Both the position numbers and the translations under genes were made by a program. Shown here in pieces: positions 55,646-63,562 of a stretch of 64,000 nucleotides of DNA; the stretch's first letter is position 1; each line of letters starts with the position of its first letter. A model generated the notes under the pieces. The model was given only the letters and a program-made list of their open reading frames with translations. It had not been told where the DNA came from and searched no databases. Origin of the DNA: Photobacterium iliopiscarium (GTDB taxonomy: Bacteria > Pseudomonadota > Gammaproteobacteria > Enterobacterales > Vibrionaceae); NCBI RefSeq assembly GCF_003026395.1, contig NZ_PYOO01000001.1, forward strand, positions 744,001 to 808,000. Reading direction: 5' to 3'.

Positions 55646-56134
55646 ATGAAAATAAAGCTATTTACTGCGACGTTACTCTTACTTTTGAGTGCCTCTGTCT
55701 TTGCGGCAACGGCAGAAACAGCACTGCCAATCCAATTATCATCTGTTACTCAAGATGTAGATGTTGTAAATAATACGACGACGTTAATTGGTAAAGTGGA
55801 TATTGTTCAAGGTGGTATCACCATTAAAGCAGATAAAGCGGTAATTAAATTAAATAGTAAAACTAAAGAATTAAAAACGATTGAAGTGTATGGCAAGCAT
55901 GCTCACTTCAAACGTGTAATGAAAGACGGCAAAGTCATTAATGGTGAATCGAGTTACGGCATCTATACCCCTTCTAATAGCATGATGGTATTAAAGAAAA
56001 ACGCTAAAATAACCCAAGATGGTAATATTATTCGCGCCAATACCATCAGTTATAATCTTAAAGCGCAGTTTATGAAGGCGACAGGTACTAAGTCTCAGCA
56101 AGTTAAAACCAAATTATTACCAGAAACGAAGTAA
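55646..56134 (+). CDS. LptA/OstA-like periplasmic protein
   Basis: The 162-residue protein has a signal peptide (to VFAA, about residue 21) and then the repeating beta-strand pattern of LptA, which carries lipopolysaccharide across the periplasm: VDVVNNTTTLIGKVDIVQGG, ITIKADKAVIK, GESSYGIYTPSNSMMVLKKNAKITQDGNIIRANTIS (quoted in part as motifs of the jelly-roll). It stands alone; lptB, lptC and rpoN, the usual neighbours, are absent, so it is probably a second copy with a modified role or a divergent paralogue. The start lacks a strong ribosome site. Followed by a terminator. Confidence 0.8.
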   Translation: MKIKLFTATLLLLLSASVFAATAETALPIQLSSVTQDVDVVNNTTTLIGKVDIVQGGITIKADKAVIKLNSKTKELKTIEVYGKHAHFKRVMKDGKVINGESSYGIYTPSNSMMVLKKNAKITQDGNIIRANTISYNLKAQFMKATGTKSQQVKTKLLPETK

Positions 56135-56163
56135 ATATATTTCAGAGCAGACTGCCACTATAC

Positions 56164-56191
56164 AAAAGCACCGAATTAACGGTGCTTTTTT
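56164..56191 (+). terminator. Bidirectional terminator between lptA-like and aga genes
   Basis: AAAAGCACCG/CGGTGCTTTT with a 5-base loop and T run, symmetric, 30 bases after the lptA-like stop and 8 bases from the end of the PTS operon. Confidence 0.88.
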
Positions 56192-56198
56192 AATGTCT

Positions 56199-56639
56199 TT
56201 AGATACCATCTTCTTCAGGAACTAATTTGGGTTTCTTTTGTTGCTGAAGTTGTTTATCTAAACTTGTTATTCCTCTATGTGCAGATGTTAATGCTTGTTG
56301 GCAAAAATCAGTTAAAGTATATTCATCTCGCTCAAGTAGCATTTCTGCTGCCATTTGTAGATTCGTACCTGTTAATACTTTTATCTTTTCATTATGCTGA
56401 CTGAGAAGTGACGCACATCTAAAAGGCGTACCTCCTAATAGGTCTGTCATAAAAACAACACCATCATCAAGTGGTAATTGATTGAGTGCCAATTCTATTT
56501 TTTGCTCTAGCTGCGCTGTACTCATGGCTTCTGGAAAATCGATACAGGTAAGTTGAGGCTGGTGGCCAATGATTTGCTGTAATGCTTGTTCCATGCCAGA
56601 TGCAAAAGCGCCGTGACCTGTAATAATTATAGATATCAT
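56199..56639 (-). CDS. agaF: PTS system EIIA component, AgaF-like
   Basis: EIIA of a mannose-family PTS takes phosphate from HPr. The 146-residue protein has the fold start MISIIITGHGAFASGM with active His9, then VVFMTDLLGGTPFRCAS near residue 62, the family's interface loop. Last gene of an agaV-agaW-agaE-agaF order, with 10 bases to agaE. Because the EIIB gene closely matches AgaV, the system is called N-acetylgalactosamine-type, but specificity within the family cannot be proved by sequence alone. Confidence 0.85.
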   Translation of the reverse strand: MISIIITGHGAFASGMEQALQQIIGHQPQLTCIDFPEAMSTAQLEQKIELALNQLPLDDGVVFMTDLLGGTPFRCASLLSQHNEKIKVLTGTNLQMAAEMLLERDEYTLTDFCQQALTSAHRGITSLDKQLQQQKKPKLVPEEDGI

Positions 56640-56649
56640 TGTTTATTCC

Positions 56650-57540
56650 TTAAAGAATGCCACCAAAACGTCCTGCAATGCTTATTACAACCGTTACACC
56701 AATAAGTTTTAGTGGGCTCCAACCCCGTTTAACTAAGGCATACATGAGTAGGGTGTACAGCAAAGGTAAAAATGCAGGCATTAACTTATCCAGTACATCT
56801 GCCTGTAATTTCACAACGGCATCGCCTGCTTCAATTTCAGCCGTTGTTGATAGACGAACATAAGTGGCAACCAATGCACCAATAACGGTCATTCCGACAA
56901 TCGAGGCAGCATGACCTACTTTTTTAGTATTTGCTTTGATCATTGGAATTGCAGCCACGCCCATTTTGTAAGCATAGTGTGCGAGTCCGAATCGTAATCC
57001 AAAATGTACGCTATTGAATAACAATAAGAATACAACCGCCCCCATGATTGAACCTTGCAAAGCAAGATCAGCACCAATACCGGCACAAATAGGCAGTAGT
57101 GTTAACCAGAACATAGCGTCACCAATACCTCCCATCGGTGCGCCAACGGCGATTTTCGTGCTTTGGATACTGTTAACGTTTTGTTTTGAACGCTCCATTG
57201 CCAAAATAATACCCATGACAAATGTTACTAAAAATGGGTGAGTATTGAAAAAGCCCATATGACCTTTCATTGATTTGGCTAAGTCAGCTTTATTGGTATG
57301 AATTTTAGATAGACCGGGCAATAAACCATATAACCAACCAGAAGCTTGCATACGTTCATAATTAAATGATGCTTGGAGTAGCATTGAACGCCATGCCATA
57401 CGGTTTATATCAGCAGATGTGAGTTCTGCGCCTGTGCTTTTATCTTCGTATTCATCTTCACCAATACCAGGTGCTGGACGTACATCAGGGTTTTCGGCAG
57501 GAATAGAAGTTGCTGGGTGAGTGTGAGTATTAGATACCAT
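56650..57540 (-). CDS. agaE: PTS system EIID component, AgaE-like
   Basis: EIID is one of two membrane subunits. The start at 57540 (MVSNTHTHP) overlaps the end of agaW by 11 bases; a longer frame upstream runs into agaW. The 296-residue protein has a hydrophilic N-terminal segment with many Glu/Asp (GEDEYEDKS), then SMLLQASFNYERMQASGW, GPMGGIGD-like GAPMGGIGDAMFW (near 165) and C-terminal membrane segments. All signatures are those of the mannose/GalNAc family IID. Confidence 0.85.
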   Translation of the reverse strand: MVSNTHTHPATSIPAENPDVRPAPGIGEDEYEDKSTGAELTSADINRMAWRSMLLQASFNYERMQASGWLYGLLPGLSKIHTNKADLAKSMKGHMGFFNTHPFLVTFVMGIILAMERSKQNVNSIQSTKIAVGAPMGGIGDAMFWLTLLPICAGIGADLALQGSIMGAVVFLLLFNSVHFGLRFGLAHYAYKMGVAAIPMIKANTKKVGHAASIVGMTVIGALVATYVRLSTTAEIEAGDAVVKLQADVLDKLMPAFLPLLYTLLMYALVKRGWSPLKLIGVTVVISIAGRFGGIL

Positions 57541-58306
57541 CTTCGCAATCCTCTTGTGGTTTAGTTGGTTGTGCTGGTTCGGGTTTACGCATGAAGTCAA
57601 TAATTGCCATTGCTGTCGCGGCGGAGGCAATGGCTAGAATAGGAAGTTGTAGCCAAGCTGCGGCAACGAATCCAAGGATGAAATAAGGAATGTAGATATT
57701 TTTCATCATGATTTTCATTAATACCGCAAAACCAACCGCAGGCATGATGCCTCCTGCAACGCCTAAACCATCAATCAGTTGTTGAGGTAGCATTTGCACC
57801 ATGGTACCCGCATGTTCAGCGCCAAAGTACACAGGTAAGAATGCACATAAGAAATAGAAAGATCCAAGCACTAATAATGCTAAATAGTTAACGGTTTCAA
57901 TTCCTTTGGTATCTGCATTTTCTGCCATTTGGTCACATTTTGACATCACGGCTGACATTGCTGAGAACAGTAAGGTGATCCCCATTTGTACGGCAACAGC
58001 GAAAGGCACCGCTACACCAACTGCTACATTAGGTTCAACCTTTGTTGTAATGGCAAAAGCGGTACCTACGATAGTGCCAATAATGACATTAGGGGGTTGT
58101 GCGCCTGCTAGTGGAGCTAATCCCATCCAAATCAGTTCTAAAGTACCGCCAACTAAAATACCAGTTTGAAGATCGCCAAGTATCAGTCCGACAAGTGGCC
58201 CGAGAACAACGGGACGGTGGAAATGTGTTAAGCCATTAAATAAATCTAGCCCTGCGAAAAAGGCGAGAATACCGAGTAGTACTGCTTGTAGAAATCCTAT
58301 TTCCAT
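57530..58306 (-). CDS. agaW: PTS system EIIC component, AgaW-like
   Basis: EIIC is the substrate channel of a mannose-family PTS. The 258-residue protein has about seven membrane segments; family features are LNGLTHFHRPVVLGPLVGL-like FHRPVVLGPLVGLILGD (near residue 31), GLAPLAGAQPPN and IGTIVGTAFAI. Its C-terminus is charged (KPQEDCEDGI). The start has a weak ribosome site, 12 bases after agaV. Overlaps agaE by 11 bases, so the two are translationally coupled. Confidence 0.85.
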   Translation of the reverse strand: MEIGFLQAVLLGILAFFAGLDLFNGLTHFHRPVVLGPLVGLILGDLQTGILVGGTLELIWMGLAPLAGAQPPNVIIGTIVGTAFAITTKVEPNVAVGVAVPFAVAVQMGITLLFSAMSAVMSKCDQMAENADTKGIETVNYLALLVLGSFYFLCAFLPVYFGAEHAGTMVQMLPQQLIDGLGVAGGIMPAVGFAVLMKIMMKNIYIPYFILGFVAAAWLQLPILAIASAATAMAIIDFMRKPEPAQPTKPQEDCEDGI

Positions 58307-58318
58307 GACGTTATCCTT

Positions 58319-58792
58319 TTACAGTAGAGTAAAAATATCCGTTGCCGTTTCTGTTGGAACACCTTGGATATAACATGCAATTTGATGATCTTTAAGGTAA
58401 TGAAAAGCGGCGATATCATCGTTATCAACCGAGACTGTTTTCGCTATTTGATTTTTATTGGCACAATAATGCATATTGCCAACATTAATCGCAGTAATGG
58501 GTACACCACCTTCAATAAGGTACTGAAAATCTGTTGGTGTTTTACAAACAAGTAAAATTCTTTGCTTATCGTTAGCTTTATGAATGGTTTCAATTGTTTT
58601 TTGAAGGGTCCAGAATCGAATACTGATACCGTCAGCAATAACCATCTCCATTAGATTTTGCTGTATTTCATCATTGGCAACCTCATCATTGGCAACAACG
58701 ACAATATTTACGTCAGCGAATCCAACCCATTGCACACCTACTTGACCATGAACTAAACGCTCATCGATACGACTTAACACTATATTTGACAT
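58319..58792 (-). CDS. agaV: PTS system EIIB component, AgaV-like
   Basis: EIIB passes phosphate from EIIA to the incoming sugar. The 157-residue protein contains the active His15 in SRIDERLVHGQVGVQW and closely follows AgaV of Escherichia coli over its whole length (NLMEMV, RFWTLQKTIE, KTVSVDNDDIAAF, CYIQGVPTE). It is first in the operon. No GalNAc-6-phosphate deacetylase, isomerase or aldolase genes are in view. Upstream are T-rich tracts resembling AgaR sites. Confidence 0.88.
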   Translation of the reverse strand: MSNIVLSRIDERLVHGQVGVQWVGFADVNIVVVANDEVANDEIQQNLMEMVIADGISIRFWTLQKTIETIHKANDKQRILLVCKTPTDFQYLIEGGVPITAINVGNMHYCANKNQIAKTVSVDNDDIAAFHYLKDHQIACYIQGVPTETATDIFTLL

Positions 58793-58813
58793 ATATAGAC
58801 CTCTGTTGTTTGG

Positions 58814-58925
58814 TTTTCATTTGTTTTCTTATTTTTATAAAAACATGTTTTTCGATCGTTTTTTGTATTTTACATCACAGTTTGAAGTAATTCGAAAATA
58901 TACACCTTTCGTTTTGTTGTTTTTG
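58814..58925 (-). promoter_or_regulatory. AgaR-like T-tract motifs before agaV
   Basis: On the plus strand TTTTCATTTGTTTTCTT (58814-58830) and TTTCGTTTTGTTGTTTTTG (58907-58925) resemble the TTTC-RTTT-repeat consensus known for the DeoR-type regulator AgaR. Similarity is judged from memory of the consensus and could be chance in T-rich DNA. No agaR gene is in the window. Confidence 0.35.
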
Positions 58926-59091
58926 TGCTTTTGCTTTTGATGTGTGTCACTAAATAAATAAAGCATCAGGAACTTGATGAATATGAATGTTAATTGAGCA
59001 GGTGTGGTTATGATGTGAGCAGATGAAGCTGTTTGATTTTGTTATATGCGGTATTCTATGACGAGGATTTACCAATAAAAAAGGATACACA

Positions 59092-59559
59092 GTGGAATTA
59101 GTTACAGTGAATGCGAGCAATCTAGCGATCTATTTAAATTTAACTCAAGCTTATGAAGCTGAATTTTCACCGTTAACAAAAAAAATGCCTGATGATGAGG
59201 GTAAGTTTGCTTTAGACACTTCAATTGAGGGTAATGTCACTGGTTATTTATTGTATATCGAAGGTAAACCCGCAGGATTAGCTGCTATTGCTAACGAGAG
59301 TGTTGATCATTACGAAGTGTGTGATTTTTACGTTGTACCCGTATTTCGTAAGAACAAAGCTGGTCAACGTTTTGCCCATACGCTATTTGATATGATGCCG
59401 GGTCTATGGCAAAGCAAGCAGATTGCAGGCGCTGATCACGCGATTGCATTTTGGCGACGTGCGATTGGCAGTTACACCAATGAAGTATTTGTTGAAGACA
59501 TTTATCACGATGAATACTGGGGTGATGTCACCCGCCAATGTTTTAAAACCACCGCTTAA
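59092..59559 (+). CDS. GNAT-like acetyltransferase
   Basis: The start is GTG at 59092 after AAGGATACACA. The 155-residue protein has the GNAT layout: GYLLYIEGKPAGLAAIAN (beta-4 region), EVCDFYVVPVFRKNKAGQRF with the acetyl-CoA loop in a diverged form (RKNKAG), and FWRRAIGSYTNEVFVEDIYH near the end. A role on a small molecule or protein is likely but the substrate is unknown. Terminator follows. It is divergent from the PTS operon. Confidence 0.75.
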   Translation: MELVTVNASNLAIYLNLTQAYEAEFSPLTKKMPDDEGKFALDTSIEGNVTGYLLYIEGKPAGLAAIANESVDHYEVCDFYVVPVFRKNKAGQRFAHTLFDMMPGLWQSKQIAGADHAIAFWRRAIGSYTNEVFVEDIYHDEYWGDVTRQCFKTTA

Positions 59560-59591
59560 TTCGCAGTTGCTTAAATAGTAATATATTAAAT

Positions 59592-59630
59592 AAAACCCCT
59601 ATTATTTATTCAATGATAGGGGTTTTATTT
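59592..59630 (+). terminator. Terminator after the acetyltransferase gene
   Basis: AAAACCCCTAT pairs with ATAGGGGTTTT, followed by ATTTT, with a 13-base loop. Confidence 0.85.
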
Positions 59631-59682
59631 TAGCTGAGATATTTTAAACCGATGAGCGTTATTTAAGATTAAACAGATTAAA

Positions 59683-59690
59683 GGACAGCC
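59683..59690 (+). repeat. GGACAGCC, inverted copy of the downstream repeat core
   Basis: GGACAGCC lies 71 bases before the transposase start and is the reverse complement of GGCTGTCC, which occurs twice after the gene (60953 and 61012). An 8-base match is weak alone but fits the flanks of a RAYT gene. Confidence 0.4.
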
Positions 59691-59753
59691 ATAACTTTGC
59701 ACATCAACTATGAGTAACTACACTTAAGCTTCAAGTTGCTTATGGTGAAACGA

Positions 59754-60761
59754 ATGACAATCTCAAGACGCAAATTGATCGAGCCTCAAATTACGCCTTT
59801 TTATCATGTGATTAATCGTTGTGTACGTCGTGCATATTTGTGTGGGGATGATCCGTATAATGGTAAAAACTATCAACACCGTCGCGGTTGGATAGTAAAT
59901 AAAATCAAACAATTAGCCGCTGTGTTTTGTATTGATGTGTGTGCTTATGCTGTGATGAGTAACCATTATCATTTAGTGCTAAGAATAGATACCGAGCAAC
60001 AACAAAAGTTAACCCCGGAAGCGGTGATATCGCGTTGGTTACAGTTATTTAATGGTCATCCTATCGCGGTCGATTTTTTAAAAGAGGGTCAAATAGCCGC
60101 AGATAAACAACAAGCACTATCAACATTAGTGACTGAATGGCAGCAACGATTAGGCAGTATTAGCTGGTTTATGCGCTGTCTTAATGAAGAAATCGCGCGA
60201 AAAGCCAATAAAGAAGATCAATGTAAAGGTGCATTTTGGGAAGGGCGGTTTAAGTCTCAGGCACTACTGGATGAGCAAGCGTTATTATCTTGCATGATGT
60301 ACGTTGACTTAAATCCTATTAGAGCAGGCATTACACCGTCACTAGATCAATCAGATTTTACCTCTATTCAACAACGTATTCGTGAACATCATCAAACGAA
60401 AATACCTACACAACAATCATCATCAAATACCTCTCGTTTTCAATTATTACCCTTTGTTAGTGCTGAACATCAAGCTAAAAAAGCGGGAATAAACTTTGCT
60501 TTTGTCGATTATCTTGAACTGATTGACTGGACTGGTCGGTGTATTCGAAATGATAAAAAAGGTTTTATTGCACCTAATCAGCCAAAGATTTTACAGAAAA
60601 TGGGAATAACACCGGATGCTTGGCTTGAGCACAGTGAACAATTTATGGAACATTACGCCAATGTAAGCGGTAAATGGTCCCGAATGTGTGCATTTAAACA
60701 ACATGCAGGTGGGCATTGGTGTAAAGGGAAATCAGCGAGTCATCAGTTACATCCTAGTTAA
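59754..60761 (+). CDS. REP-associated tyrosine transposase (Y1/IS200-like)
   Basis: RAYT-type enzymes are HUH single-strand endonucleases, usually single-copy and linked to REP or similar palindromes. The start at 59754 gives MTISRRKLIEPQITPFYHVI, the usual family opening; an ATG at 59742 is possible. The 335-residue protein has NRCVRRAYLCGDD (near residue 23), the HUH motif NHYHLVLRID (near 76), GAFWEGRFKSQALLDEQALL with the family's tyrosine region following (ACMMYVDLNPIRA, near 180-190). It seems intact. No second insertion-sequence gene is near. Short inverted and direct copies of GGCTGTCC flank it. Confidence 0.9.
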   Translation: MTISRRKLIEPQITPFYHVINRCVRRAYLCGDDPYNGKNYQHRRGWIVNKIKQLAAVFCIDVCAYAVMSNHYHLVLRIDTEQQQKLTPEAVISRWLQLFNGHPIAVDFLKEGQIAADKQQALSTLVTEWQQRLGSISWFMRCLNEEIARKANKEDQCKGAFWEGRFKSQALLDEQALLSCMMYVDLNPIRAGITPSLDQSDFTSIQQRIREHHQTKIPTQQSSSNTSRFQLLPFVSAEHQAKKAGINFAFVDYLELIDWTGRCIRNDKKGFIAPNQPKILQKMGITPDAWLEHSEQFMEHYANVSGKWSRMCAFKQHAGGHWCKGKSASHQLHPS

Positions 60762-60948
60762 ATACTTTTTATAATCGAAAGAAAATACTGCAATAACCGT
60801 CAGGATTGTGGGTTCTGTCGATCCTGAAATATGGTAACAGAATCGATTTAACGAAGAATTATAAATAATGAGCTGTAAATTTTAGATTTGAGAGATTATT
60901 GCTGGTGGAATGGTTTGCTTTTTGAGGACTCTATTTAAGGGTTAAAAC

Positions 60949-61049
60949 ATTTGGCTGTCCAAGATGTTCTAAGATGTTCTCTTGCCGTCAGTTGTACCGC
61001 TAGAAATATTTGGCTGTCCAAAATGTTTTGTCTCCAAAATGTTTTGTCT
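60949..61049 (+). repeat. Direct and tandem repeats downstream of the RAYT gene
   Basis: ATTTGGCTGTCCAAGATGTT (60949) recurs with one change at 61008, 59 bases apart. Inside are two exact 10-base copies of AAGATGTTCT (60961-60980) and two exact 16-base copies of CCAAAATGTTTTGTCT (61018-61049). The core GGCTGTCC also occurs inverted upstream. These may be the RAYT target elements. Confidence 0.7.
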
Positions 61050-61083
61050 AAGATGTTTATTATAAACTCTGAAAACCACGCAT

Positions 61084-61115
61084 AAAAAAGGCTAGATATA
61101 AAATACCTAGCCTTT
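61084..61115 (-). terminator. Terminator of yqhD
   Basis: On the minus strand AAAGGCTAG pairs with CTAGCCTTT around an 11-base loop and is followed by six T residues, about 30 bases after the yqhD stop. Confidence 0.85.
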
Positions 61116-61144
61116 AAATTTATGGTTATATCATTCAGTGATGA

Positions 61145-62296
61145 TTATAACGCAGTCTCTAAAATTTTGCGGCTGTCTGCAATAGTCAGTTTGCCGTGTT
61201 CACCGAGTGCTGTTCTTCCGTGTTTCTCAAGGCTAGCAACTAATACATCAATATCAGCAGTGCCTAGTTCAACATCAGCCAGTGACGTTGGAACGTCCAT
61301 TTCTTTAAAGAAAGCAATTGTGCGTGCGATTGCTGCATCAATACGCTCGTCAGTTGTGCCGGTAGTAATACCAAATACGCGTTCTGCATATTGAACTAAT
61401 TTTGCTTGTTTCTCTTTACGACACACTTGCATTACCGCAGGTAGCACGATGCTTAATGTACGGGCATGATCGATACTGTAGTTACCAGTAAGTTCATGGC
61501 CAATCATATGTGTAGCCCAATCTTGTGGAACACCCACACCAATTAAGCCATTCAACGCTTGAGTTGCAGACCACATGATATTGGCACGAACCGCGATATC
61601 ATCTGGAGTTGCTAGTGCTTTCGGGCCTTCTTCGATAAGCGTTAGCAATAGACCTTCAGCAAAACGATCTTGGACTTTAGCATTCACAGGGAAAGTTAAG
61701 TATTGCTCCATGGTGTGAACAAAAGCATCCACAACACCATTAGACACTTGGCGAGGAGATAGGCTTAATGTAGTTTGTGGATCTAAGATAGCAAACGTAG
61801 GCTTCACTAATGCTGAGCCAAAGAACAGCTTATCGTGACCACGAGAAACCACGGCACCACCGTTAGTTTCAGAGCCTGTTGCTGGTAATGTTAATACACA
61901 ACCGATAGGTAGCGCAGCTGTTACTGGTGCTTGGTCATGTAAAATTTCCCATGGATCAGCGCCTTCATAACATGCAGCAGCGGCAATGAATTTGGTGCCA
62001 TCAACCACAGAACCACCACCCACTGCTAATAGGAAGTCATAGCCTTCTGCTTTCACTTTAGCAACAGCTTGCATTAGAGTGTCATATTGTGGGTTTGGCT
62101 CGATGCCTGAAAACTCACTCCAATTAAAACCAGTTAGCGCAGCAGAAACTTGCTCATAGACACCGTTACTTTTAATTGAGCCGCCACCGTAGATGACTAA
62201 GATCTTCTTATCTTTCGGAATATCATTGGCAATTTCAGCAATTTGACCTTCACCAAAATGAATTTTTGTAGGGCTTTGATACGTAAATTTGTCCAT
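61145..62296 (-). CDS. yqhD: NADPH-dependent aldehyde reductase YqhD
   Basis: YqhD is an iron-containing-alcohol-dehydrogenase-family enzyme that reduces short-chain aldehydes, protecting from aldehydes such as those from lipid peroxidation. The 383 residues follow Escherichia coli YqhD along their length: YGGGSIKSNGVYEQV, SGIEPNPQYDTLMQAV, AVGGGSVVDGTKFIAAA (NADPH site, near residue 93) and, for metal binding, the Asp/His positions near DAFVHTMEQY, IGHELTG and IDHARTL. It is divergent from yqhC, as in enterobacteria, with a 210-base shared promoter region. Confidence 0.95.
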   Translation of the reverse strand: MDKFTYQSPTKIHFGEGQIAEIANDIPKDKKILVIYGGGSIKSNGVYEQVSAALTGFNWSEFSGIEPNPQYDTLMQAVAKVKAEGYDFLLAVGGGSVVDGTKFIAAAACYEGADPWEILHDQAPVTAALPIGCVLTLPATGSETNGGAVVSRGHDKLFFGSALVKPTFAILDPQTTLSLSPRQVSNGVVDAFVHTMEQYLTFPVNAKVQDRFAEGLLLTLIEEGPKALATPDDIAVRANIMWSATQALNGLIGVGVPQDWATHMIGHELTGNYSIDHARTLSIVLPAVMQVCRKEKQAKLVQYAERVFGITTGTTDERIDAAIARTIAFFKEMDVPTSLADVELGTADIDVLVASLEKHGRTALGEHGKLTIADSRKILETAL

Positions 62297-62506
62297 TTTA
62301 TTTTCCTTAGAACAGCAAACTGAGCTGATTATTATAATGATTTTAGTTATCAGATACTGAGTATCTTAGATGTCTCCAGTCTAGGGGATAATACGGTTTT
62401 ACTTAATACATAATTCTCTTTAATGCTTGCCTATTCCTCTTTTGTTACTGCTATTAATAGTGAATATCTGCTAAGGTGATGAAAATAAATTCGTGGGTAG
62501 GTAATC

Positions 62507-63454
62507 ATGAAAAGTGAAAGCATTGCAAAGATGGCTGAACCTCAATCCGCCGTTATACCCTCATCTATAATAACTTTAGCCTATTCGTTATGTGAGTATT
62601 ATGGGTTAGCGCACCAATCTGCTCGCGTGGATACCAATCTTGCTGGAGTACGGTTATTTAGGATTGATAGTTATCATAAATATAGTCCGCAAATGTATGA
62701 GCAAGGTATTGTTATTATTCTTCAAGGCCACAAAACAGGCCATTTAAATCAACATCAATTTAATTATGATCCACAGCGATGTTTATTAGTTACCACACCT
62801 TATCCCATTGTTTGTGAAACCTTTGCCTCTCAACAGCAACCATTGATTGGAATTAATATTGATTTTGATCTAACCGTTATTCGCCAGTTAGTCACCATGA
62901 TTGAATCTGACCAACAACATCAATTTAATTATGAGGGCAGTTGTGGTGTGGCGACCGCAAAGATGACAGAACGTATGTATCGTAGTGTCGAGCAATTATT
63001 AGAAGTATTGCACGATCCTCTTGATGCGATGGTTGTGGGCCCATCACTGATTCGACAGTTATTTTATTATTTACTGCAAGGCGATCAGGGGTATTTATTA
63101 GCGCAATATTGTGAACAGGATAGTGCGTTAGCTAAAATTTCATCAGTAATTGATTATGTACAATTACATTATGATACTAAATTACAAGTGCATGAGTTAG
63201 CGGCAATGGCGGGTATGAGTGTGTCTGTTTTTCATAAAGTGTTTAAACAGGTCGTGACTGATCCACCGTTGCAATATATTAAGAAAATACGATTAAATAA
63301 TGCCAAGACGTTAATCTTACAACAAGGTATGGCTGCTAATATTGCAGCGGGGCTGGTGGGGTATGAGAGCCCCGCGCAGTTTAGCCGTGAATTTAAACGC
63401 TATTTTGGTTTGCCGCCAAGTAAAATTCATGAAAATGCAGGATTTATTCGGTAG
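62507..63454 (+). CDS. yqhC: AraC-type regulator YqhC
   Basis: YqhC activates yqhD in response to aldehydes in Escherichia coli. The 315-residue protein has an N-terminal AraC-type cupin domain (YSPQMYEQGIVIILQGHKTG near residue 61) and a C-terminal pair of helix-turn-helix motifs (DTKLQVHELAAMAGMSVSVF near 223 and AANIAAGLVGYESPAQFSRE near 280). Divergent from yqhD. The ATG is preceded by GGTAGGTAATC, a fair ribosome site. Confidence 0.92.
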   Translation: MKSESIAKMAEPQSAVIPSSIITLAYSLCEYYGLAHQSARVDTNLAGVRLFRIDSYHKYSPQMYEQGIVIILQGHKTGHLNQHQFNYDPQRCLLVTTPYPIVCETFASQQQPLIGINIDFDLTVIRQLVTMIESDQQHQFNYEGSCGVATAKMTERMYRSVEQLLEVLHDPLDAMVVGPSLIRQLFYYLLQGDQGYLLAQYCEQDSALAKISSVIDYVQLHYDTKLQVHELAAMAGMSVSVFHKVFKQVVTDPPLQYIKKIRLNNAKTLILQQGMAANIAAGLVGYESPAQFSREFKRYFGLPPSKIHENAGFIR

Positions 63455-63562
63455 TATATCTAAATGGTATCGCTGATATGCAATCATGATAATTTATTTA
63501 TAATATAATGTTTTATTAGCGTACTATTTATCAATGATAAGACAACAAGAATAAGGAAAACA

